From an uncultured Eubacteriales bacterium (lineage in GTDB: Bacteria > Bacillota > Clostridia > Oscillospirales > Ruminococcaceae): 11,693 nucleotides of DNA. Below, piece after piece: positions 6,826 to 11,693 of the stretch. A model generated the notes under the pieces. The model was not told the origin of the DNA and ran no database searches. It saw only the letters and a program-made list of their open reading frames with translations. Position numbers and translations under genes: made by a program. Position 1 is the first letter of the stretch; each line of letters begins with the position of its first letter. The stretch lies in contig CABUOE010000057.1 in assembly GCA_902493155.1 (NCBI GenBank), positions 1 to 11,693 on the forward strand, given 5' to 3'.

Positions 6826-8703
6826 ATGGAGAACAAAACGTTTCGGGAGATGATCGAGCAGTATAACCGAGAACTCGCCAAGCTCCAGAGGCAGACGAAC
6901 ACTGGGGAAATTATCGACGGGCCGGGGGCTGCGGCAGTCCCCATCCCAAGGCAGGAGGTTCCGCCCACCGGGCCAGAAGCCCCGCCTGCCCAACCGGAAA
7001 CCCCGCCGACAGGGCCCAATGGGGACGAAATGCTGCCGGTGCCGCCGGGATATCCGGATTGGGATTGTGAAAAGCCCTGCCGGCCTTGCGAGAAGCCGGA
7101 GTGTGGGTGTTGCGAACCTTGTGAACCCTGCGAGAAGCCGGACTGTGGGTGCGGAGGGCCTTCCGTCCCGCCGGAATGGGGATGCAAACCGCCACAAATG
7201 CCGGAATGGGGATGCTGCGAGCCTTGTGAACCTTGCGAGAAGCCGGAGAGCGGGTGCGGAGAGGCGTGTGAGCCCTGTTTATCCCTTGAAAAACCGAACT
7301 GTAAAAACCCGGACTGTAAGTGTGAGACGCCCTGCGACAACTGTACCTGCGGCAGACCCGAACGTGGGGGAGATTCCTGCGCCGAGGACCGGCCTCAGTT
7401 TCATTCCCAGACGGTGGGAGCGAATGGCCCTGTTTTAGTACAGGACGGAAGGCTTCATGAGACGCTGGATATCTTCGTGAACAGTGTGGAACGGGAGCGG
7501 GTCGTCCACACCAAGGGGTACGGCGCTCTGGGGTGCTTTAAGCCCTATCAGTGTATGGCGCCCTACACCAAGGCGGCATTTTTGCAGGACCCGTCTATTG
7601 AGACACCGGTGTTTGTCCGGTTTTCCCTGGCGGTCAGCAACAGAGGCACTCCGGACAGCGCCCGGAACGTCCATGGCTTCGCCACCAAGTTTTACACCAA
7701 GGAGGGGAATTTCGACATCGTGGGCAACCAGATTCCGGTGTTCTTTATCCGGGACGCCATCCGGTTTCCGGAGGTGATCGCTGCGCTGAAGCCGTCGCCC
7801 AAAAACAACCTGGCCGATCCCGAGGCTATCTGGGACTTTATCGCCCGGACGCCGGAGGCGCTCCACATGGTCACCTGGCTGTATTCCGACGTGGGGACCC
7901 TGGACAGTGTCCGCACCATGCGGGGCTACGGCATCAACACCTTCGTCTGGGTGAACAAGGCGGGGGAGAGACGGTATGTGAAGTACCACTGGATTCCTTT
8001 GGCGGGGGAGCGGTGTATCGACAGCAGAGAGGCTCAGCGGCTGTCCTGTGAGAACCCGGATGTGGCGGCCAAAGACCTTTATCACACCATCGCGGGGGGC
8101 GGAAAAGTGGAATACGAGCTGCGGGTACAGCTCATGGAGCCCTGTGACGCCGAAAAACTTCCTTATGATCCGTTGGACGACACCAAGGTCTGGAGTGAAT
8201 GCGATTACCCGCTGATGCCGGTGGGGCGGATGGTGCTGGACCGCAATCCCGACGATTACCGCACCCAGGTGGAGCACGCCGCCTTCTCGCCGGCCAATTT
8301 GGTGCCGGGGATCGAACTTTCCGCCGACAAGATGCTCCAGGGACGCTCCTTTGTCTATTGGGACGCCCAGCGACACCGGTTGGGGAACGATTTCAGGGAG
8401 ATGCCGGTGAACCGGGCACCCGGCTGGTCGCCTTCCAAGATGCCGGACAGCGGTATGGGAGAGTGCCTCCAAGGGGTTGTCACCCGCTCCGCCATCCCCA
8501 AAACCGACGATTTTACCCAAGCGGGAGAGCGGTATCGCTGCCTGTCCGAAATTCATCAGCGGCATCTGGTGGAAAACATCGCGGCAGATCTTGGGCCTAT
8601 GCCGGAGCGGATCAAGACCTGCGTGCTGGGGTATTTTAGAAGGGCCGACGAGGAGTTTGCCACCCGCATTGAGGCGGAGATGAACAGGATGAGGCCCCGG
8701 TAG
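6826..8703 (+). CDS. Heme catalase with Cys/Pro-rich N-terminal extension
   Basis: Breaks down hydrogen peroxide to water and oxygen. Of 625 residues, the catalase core starts near 189 (RPQFHSQTVGANGPVL). Catalytic His228 lies in RVVHTKG, Ser267 in RFSLAV, distal Asn301 in DIVGNQIPVFFIRD, and the proximal heme ligand Tyr511 in RSFVYWDAQRHRLG with Arg507 four residues earlier. The spacings His-Asn (73) and His-Tyr (283) equal those of bovine catalase (75, 148, 358), so the active site looks complete. A short catalase-related C-terminal domain follows; there is no extra HPII-type C-terminal domain. Residues 1-80 are hydrophilic and then Pro-rich; 81-185 contain 25 Cys, with GCCEPCEPCEKP occurring twice (94-105, 129-140) and PEWGC twice. 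The core has extra Cys as well. No signal peptide is seen. GAGGAGG (6808-6814) precedes ATG 6826 by 11 bases. The extension could be a metal-binding or disulfide cross-linking tail, perhaps for spore-coat attachment; this is inference. Confidence 0.95.
   Translation: MENKTFREMIEQYNRELAKLQRQTNTGEIIDGPGAAAVPIPRQEVPPTGPEAPPAQPETPPTGPNGDEMLPVPPGYPDWDCEKPCRPCEKPECGCCEPCEPCEKPDCGCGGPSVPPEWGCKPPQMPEWGCCEPCEPCEKPESGCGEACEPCLSLEKPNCKNPDCKCETPCDNCTCGRPERGGDSCAEDRPQFHSQTVGANGPVLVQDGRLHETLDIFVNSVERERVVHTKGYGALGCFKPYQCMAPYTKAAFLQDPSIETPVFVRFSLAVSNRGTPDSARNVHGFATKFYTKEGNFDIVGNQIPVFFIRDAIRFPEVIAALKPSPKNNLADPEAIWDFIARTPEALHMVTWLYSDVGTLDSVRTMRGYGINTFVWVNKAGERRYVKYHWIPLAGERCIDSREAQRLSCENPDVAAKDLYHTIAGGGKVEYELRVQLMEPCDAEKLPYDPLDDTKVWSECDYPLMPVGRMVLDRNPDDYRTQVEHAAFSPANLVPGIELSADKMLQGRSFVYWDAQRHRLGNDFREMPVNRAPGWSPSKMPDSGMGECLQGVVTRSAIPKTDDFTQAGERYRCLSEIHQRHLVENIAADLGPMPERIKTCVLGYFRRADEEFATRIEAEMNRMRPR
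7105..7245 (+). repeat. Imperfect internal repeat in the catalase extension, 105-bp offset
   Basis: The coding sequence for GCCEPCEPCEKP occurs at 7105-7140 and again at 7210-7245, and PEWGC is repeated at 7171-7185 and 7201-7215. DNA identity between the copies is high, pointing to recent duplication or slippage within the extension. Copy number may vary between strains. Confidence 0.75.
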
Positions 8704-8986
8704 GCAAATTTTTCGTATTTTGCGTGCCCTTTTACGCAGTTAGGCGGAATTTTTAGATTAAGTTTGATTATAATAGATGCCCATTTGGGATGTTGACATA
8801 AAAACTTTGTAGAACTCATACTGTGCGCTTCTGCGGTTTTTATGTCAGCCCTTCTAAATGGGCAGTTCTTTTGTGTGGAAGGCTAACTTGTCCATGAGAA
8901 CGAATTGTATGTCGGAAACACTGATGTCGACACTAATGCGATACTGCATAAAATTCCCCGCTTGCAAGTTTGTGTCTGGGAGATAA
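8704..8986. other. Gene-poor region after the catalase gene
   Basis: No convincing coding sequence. It contains a weak hairpin TGCGT/ACGCA (8721-8738) that might help end the catalase transcript, a TATAAT at 8769-8774 with a poor -35, a large inverted repeat (8778-8864) and the left arm of a second one (8951-8960). Short open frames between 8885 and 8984 give no recognisable protein; they may be decayed upstream parts of the glycosidase remnant that follows. Confidence 0.5.
8778..8864. repeat. Large two-tier inverted repeat (hairpin element, possible small RNA)
   Basis: The outer arms are TGCCCATTT (8778-8786) and AAATGGGCA (8856-8864), perfectly complementary. The inner arms are TGACATAAAAAC (8794-8805) and GTTTTTATGTCA (8836-8847), a perfect 12-bp match, enclosing a 30-nt loop. 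Internal bulges of 7 and 8 nt separate the tiers. TTCTTTT follows the outer arm. A TATAAT at 8769-8774 would start a transcript at about the first bases of the left arm, so the element could be a self-contained structured RNA. It could equally be a MITE-like insertion, though I see no target-site duplication, or an unusual terminator. Confidence 0.6.
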
Positions 8987-8998
8987 ACCGGGGAATTT
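8951..8998. repeat. Inverted repeat at the 5' edge of the glycosidase remnant
   Basis: AAATTCCCCG (8951-8960) is the perfect complement of CGGGGAATTT (8989-8998). An inner GTTT/AAAC pairing (8968-8971, 8985-8988) extends the stem across a 7-nt bulge. The right arm falls where the open glycosidase-like frame begins, so it may mark a rearrangement boundary. Confidence 0.5.
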
Positions 8999-9361
8999 CC
9001 CGGCTGCCCCGCCGTATCCATCGAATTTCCGGCCAATCACTCTAAGTTTATGTTTAAAAAGGAGGAAAAAACAGGCAGATACTACTGCATCGCCACGAGG
9101 ATCTCCTCCGTGGAGCACGCCCACCACAGAAACCTGCTTTCGCTGATGTCGTCGGAGGATATGCTCCACTGGAAGGTGGTCTGCGATTTGTTTGACAGAA
9201 GGGATCGGGACCCTCAGTACACGGGATTTCAGTATGCGGATTTCGAGATTGAGGGCGACGATATTATCTACCTCTGCCGCACAGCAATCAATAGGCCTAA
9301 TTCTTATCACAATTCCAACTATATCACCTTCCATCGGATCAAAAATTTTCGTCAATGGTAG
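8987..9361 (+). pseudogene. C-terminal remnant of a sialidase-like (BNR/propeller) glycoside hydrolase
   Basis: The frame ends at TAG 9359 and is open upstream to a stop at 8984-8986. About 124 residues resemble the last part of bacterial sialidase-like hydrolases: ANHSKF, KTGRYYCIATRI, RNLLSLMSSEDMLHWKVV, then GFQYADFEIEGDDIIYLCRTA, and SNYITFHRIKNF at the end. Family-like sequence continues upstream of the only ATG (9050), through FPANHSKF, and that ATG has no ribosome binding site; the AAAGGAGG at 9057-9064 lies inside the frame with no start codon after it. The gene has therefore lost most of its 5' part (enzymes of this type are several hundred residues long). No remains of the missing part can be read reliably upstream. 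Less likely, it is a short expressed protein starting at 9050. The family call rests on motif memory, so it is moderately sure. Confidence 0.6.
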
Positions 9362-9394
9362 AGCCTTGTTTTTCTCAGCATGGGCTGTTTTTTA
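9362..9394 (+). terminator. Weak terminator after the glycosidase remnant
   Basis: AGCC (9362-9365) can pair with GGCT (9383-9386), which is followed by GTTTTTT. The stem is short and interrupted, but the position directly after the stop codon and the T-run fit a decayed intrinsic terminator. Confidence 0.4.
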
Positions 9395-9424
9395 ATGAAA
9401 AAAGATCATATGGCATATTGAAAA

Positions 9425-9466
9425 AGGCAATTCACGTTTGATTTTCTAATGCAGCGTGGGTTGCCT
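9425..9466. repeat. 12-bp hairpin in the AT-rich region
   Basis: AGGCAATTCACG (9425-9436) pairs with CGTGGGTTGCCT (9455-9466) over 12 bp with two G-U pairs and an 18-nt loop. No T-run follows at once; the nearest is about 10 bases on, inside the first ACTAAGATTTTTTA copy. It may be a terminator or a structured 3' end. Confidence 0.45.
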
Positions 9467-9469
9467 CTT

Positions 9470-9548
9470 ACTAAGATTTTTTAGTTGTTTTACATAAAAT
9501 TAAAAAATAAGAATAAGAATAACAATCAATTTTAACTAAGATTTTTTA
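9470..9548 (+). repeat. 14-bp direct repeat, 65 bp apart, candidate regulator site
   Basis: ACTAAGATTTTTTA occurs exactly at 9470-9483 and 9535-9548, lying 112-190 bp upstream of the -10 box at 9660. Each copy is itself partly palindromic (CTAAGA/TTTTAG). In AT-rich DNA shorter matches arise by chance, but a 14-mer with this mix of bases twice in 80 bp is worth noting. The binding protein is unknown. Confidence 0.4.
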
Positions 9549-9659
9549 ATAGTATAAAATTCAGTCAAGTTATTTCAAAAAAGTAGAATAAAGAAGCAAA
9601 AAATTAAAATAGAACCATAATATCAATTAGAGACTATTTTTATGCAAAAAAACTGAATG

Positions 9660-9665
9660 TATAAT
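9660..9665 (+). promoter_or_regulatory. -10 box of the secreted protein gene
   Basis: A perfect TATAAT in the AT-rich region, preceded by TG. The -35 region 16-18 bp upstream (near TTTTTA, 9637-9642) is a poor match. Transcription would start near 9672, leaving a leader of about 77 nt. Confidence 0.5.
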
Positions 9666-9748
9666 GAAAACAGCCCGTGGAGATATATGGAGTGGGTATT
9701 TAAGATCCAATTTGTTCTTTCAGAAAGAAGGAGAAGGGAGAATTTAGT

Positions 9749-11693
9749 ATGATTGCAAAGTTTTTCAAACGGCGCTTAGTTTCCTGTTTGTGCTTTGTAC
9801 TGGCAGCGACTTGTATTGTAAGCAGTCTGCCGTCTGGCATTGCGGGCAATGGAAACCAGGTATCCGCGGCGGAGGTACACGAGAGGAACTGGGCGCGCGG
9901 AACTTCTTATGAAGTAGAGAGCGCCTATTGGCACGACTACAAAGACCCAGATGGTACAAAGTTGACCGACGGTGTTTACGCAACCGACTACAACAATGTC
10001 CTGATGGGAATATCACCGCGTTGGTCTACAGGATACATCACAATGGATTTGGGGACAGAGCGTACCTTGAACCGGGTTGTGATGTCCGGATATGAAAAGA
10101 AAAGCTATGGTATCACAGTAGCTCCGACCGTTACTGTCGAGTACTTCGATGAGGAAAAAGGGGAGTGGAACCAAGCCGCTACCTGGAACAATACAGCCTT
10201 CTTTACCGGAAACGATTCAGATGGACAGGGTAAAGGCTACGGCTTCTACAAAGACGAGCACCCAGTGGATTTTACCGCGTCGAAAGTCCGTTTTCTGATT
10301 ACCGGCTTGCAGACCGGATGGCTGTTCTACGATGAGATCGAGCTCTATGGCCCTGTCGGCGAGGACATTCCCACTATTCCCGTGTTGGAAAAGGATCTGG
10401 GAAGTAACATGGGACTTGAAGTCGGCGGTGAAGGTACCCTGTCCGTGGCGTTGCAGCCGATAGATTACGGCAAGGGCACCATTACCTATGAATGGTACAA
10501 AGACGGCCAGAAGATTGAAGGAGCTGACGGCGACAGCCTGACGATCTCCAATGCGTCCTATGACGACGCAGGCAAATATTACGTGGTTGTCACTAACACG
10601 ATAGGTAGTCTGTCGGAAACCGTGACCAGTAATACCTGTAAAGTGGTTGTGAAGGATGTCTCCAAAGACAGCCTTCTATATGGAATTCCGTTTACCACCT
10701 CCATGACCTACGGCGACGCCAATAAGGGTGAGGGAAACTACATAGAACGCGATCCTTCCACGCCGGCTGAAAAAATGCTGACCGACGGAATAAAAGCCGG
10801 AGGGGATATCAGTAGTATTTACGCCGGATATTACAACAAAAACATAAATGCGCTCAGTTATGCGGACTTCACCTTTGACATGGGGGAGATCAAACAGTTC
10901 GAACAGCTGAACTTAGGCACCTTGGGCGGCGGCGTCTCTGGAATTTACAGTCCTTCCCGGTTCCAGGTGTATATTTCAACCAATTCGGGCGAAGACCCCA
11001 GCTGGAAACTGATCCACGATGTGGAGTTGACCGAAGACCTGGGCACACACGAGTATATTTATAAAACCAACGGCGGCAAGATCACTGCCCGGCAGATAAA
11101 AGTCTATGTGTTTTTCTCGACGGCGCAACGCCAAAACTGGATCGCACTGGATGAGATCGAGCTTCTGGAAACAGCGGACGGCAGAGAGCCGGACGGCATC
11201 TTTTCCACCGGCGGATATACTCCTGCGGACAAGGACAACATGGCGTCTTGGGGGAAAAGCTATACCGTGAACAAAACCTCTGAGGACGATCCGGACTTGA
11301 CGGCGTTGACCGACGGACGGACCGGAGATGAGCTGGGCAACAACTGGGTGACTTATCCGGCGTCCAGCGGCAATTTGGAAGTCGTGGTGGATTTGGGCGG
11401 AGTGACCACTTTTGAGCAGGTAGACGCCAATTTCCTGTACGACACCGAAGGCGAAGCTCGGTGGCCTCAATGGGTGAAGGCGGAATATTCAAATGACGGC
11501 CAGAGCTGGAGCTCGGTCGGACAGGTGGATTTGGGTTCTCCTGTTGCCAATGAAACCGCGATCGCCCATGCACAGATTGTGGCTTCTCAGCCTATCAGCG
11601 CCCGCTATGTAAAATTGACGGCGCAGGGCAGCGGAGTCATTGCCCTGGACGAAATCATGGTTTTGAAACAGAAAACGCTGATCGTGGCTCCGG
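9749..11693 (+). CDS. Secreted multidomain protein, discoidin-like and Ig-like domains (3' end cut by window)
   Basis: The frame is open from ATG 9749 to the window edge (648 codons seen). GGGAG (9736-9740) lies eight bases before the start. Residues 1-41 look like a signal peptide: KFFKRR, a hydrophobic core LVSCLCFVLAAT, and a likely cleavage site after VSA or VSAA (40/41). About 45-205 form a discoidin/F5/8C-like beta-sandwich opened by LTDG. About 210-305 are an Ig-like domain with YEWYKDGQKI and the DAGKYYVVVTN strand, but without the usual disulfide Cys pair. A second discoidin-like domain (about 310-485) contains MLTDG and ends with ALDEIELLE, and a third (about 487-642) contains ALTDG and ends with ALDEIMVLK. 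The DEIEL/DEIMV strand closing each module supports three homologous domains. Such modules bind glycans or cell surfaces and usually sit beside a catalytic or anchoring domain, which would be beyond the edge. No catalytic domain is visible here. Codon use is more AT-tolerant than in the first 8.7 kb. Confidence 0.85.
   Translation, partial: MIAKFFKRRLVSCLCFVLAATCIVSSLPSGIAGNGNQVSAAEVHERNWARGTSYEVESAYWHDYKDPDGTKLTDGVYATDYNNVLMGISPRWSTGYITMDLGTERTLNRVVMSGYEKKSYGITVAPTVTVEYFDEEKGEWNQAATWNNTAFFTGNDSDGQGKGYGFYKDEHPVDFTASKVRFLITGLQTGWLFYDEIELYGPVGEDIPTIPVLEKDLGSNMGLEVGGEGTLSVALQPIDYGKGTITYEWYKDGQKIEGADGDSLTISNASYDDAGKYYVVVTNTIGSLSETVTSNTCKVVVKDVSKDSLLYGIPFTTSMTYGDANKGEGNYIERDPSTPAEKMLTDGIKAGGDISSIYAGYYNKNINALSYADFTFDMGEIKQFEQLNLGTLGGGVSGIYSPSRFQVYISTNSGEDPSWKLIHDVELTEDLGTHEYIYKTNGGKITARQIKVYVFFSTAQRQNWIALDEIELLETADGREPDGIFSTGGYTPADKDNMASWGKSYTVNKTSEDDPDLTALTDGRTGDELGNNWVTYPASSGNLEVVVDLGGVTTFEQVDANFLYDTEGEARWPQWVKAEYSNDGQSWSSVGQVDLGSPVANETAIAHAQIVASQPISARYVKLTAQGSGVIALDEIMVLKQKTLIVAP

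Larger units (their letters stand above)
9362..9748 (+). other. AT-rich intergenic region before the secreted protein gene
   Basis: These 387 bp contain no supported gene and are much richer in A and T than the rest of the window. They hold the weak terminator above, a 12-bp hairpin (9425-9466), a 14-bp direct repeat (9470-9483 and 9535-9548), a TATAAT at 9660-9665 and a leader of about 77 nt ending in GGGAG (9736-9740). The composition change suggests an independently regulated, possibly acquired, downstream gene. Confidence 0.6.

Noticed and set aside
7060..7400. CRISPR-like or satellite array in the Cys-rich coding region
   Set aside because: The repeats are codon-periodic, imperfect and in frame within the catalase gene, with no regular spacer length.
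7435..8565. Open frame of 376 codons on the - strand opposite the catalase core
   Set aside because: It lies wholly within the catalase gene, whose active-site residues are intact. The predicted protein is rich in His, Arg, Pro and Gly, as expected for a mirror frame of a GC-rich gene, and has no recognisable domain.
1..11693. tRNA, rRNA, phage attachment sites or IS transposases
   Set aside because: I saw no cloverleaf sequence, rRNA core sequence, transposase motif or CRISPR array on either strand. Small or divergent cases cannot be excluded by eye.

Overview
The window looks like chromosomal DNA from a gut-type, low-copy Gram-positive anaerobe of the class Clostridia, probably Oscillospiraceae/Ruminococcaceae. 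This rests on strong AGGAGG-type ribosome binding sites, a BceSAB-type envelope-stress module, GC-rich genes separated by AT-rich promoters, and a palindromic repeat of a kind seen in such genomes. The assignment is inference from style; there is no rRNA or other marker gene. All supported genes lie on the + strand.

Layout. (1) 74-2440: a ten-helix P-type cation ATPase of the PEGL-containing group. (2) 2444-2527: an 84-bp repeat built of two 9-bp hairpins inside an outer inverted repeat. (3) 2576-3601: an intramembrane-sensing histidine kinase (BceS type). (4) 3602-3975: a gene-free control region with operator-like dyads, a perfect TATAAT and a structured leader of about 230 nt. (5) 3976-6709: a BceAB-type ABC exporter, ATPase and permease overlapping by 8 bp, closed by a strong terminator. 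(6) 6826-8703: a heme catalase with an unusual N-terminal extension carrying 25 cysteines in about 105 residues. (7) 8704-8986: a gene-poor stretch with a large inverted repeat. (8) 8987-9361: the 3' remnant of a sialidase-like glycoside hydrolase. (9) 9362-9748: an AT-rich promoter region. (10) 9749-11693: the start of a large secreted protein with discoidin-like and Ig-like domains, cut by the window edge.

How the parts fit. The kinase, ABC ATPase and permease should work as one detoxification and sensing complex: the permease with its large extracellular domain detects an envelope-active peptide, the kinase relays this, and a response regulator activates the promoter at about 3731. No response regulator gene is present in the window, and the place next to the kinase is taken by the P-type ATPase and the repeat. 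The catalase is a separate transcription unit and its Cys/Pro-rich tail suggests a structural or spore-coat location (inference). The right-hand end looks like accessory carbohydrate-related DNA with gene decay.
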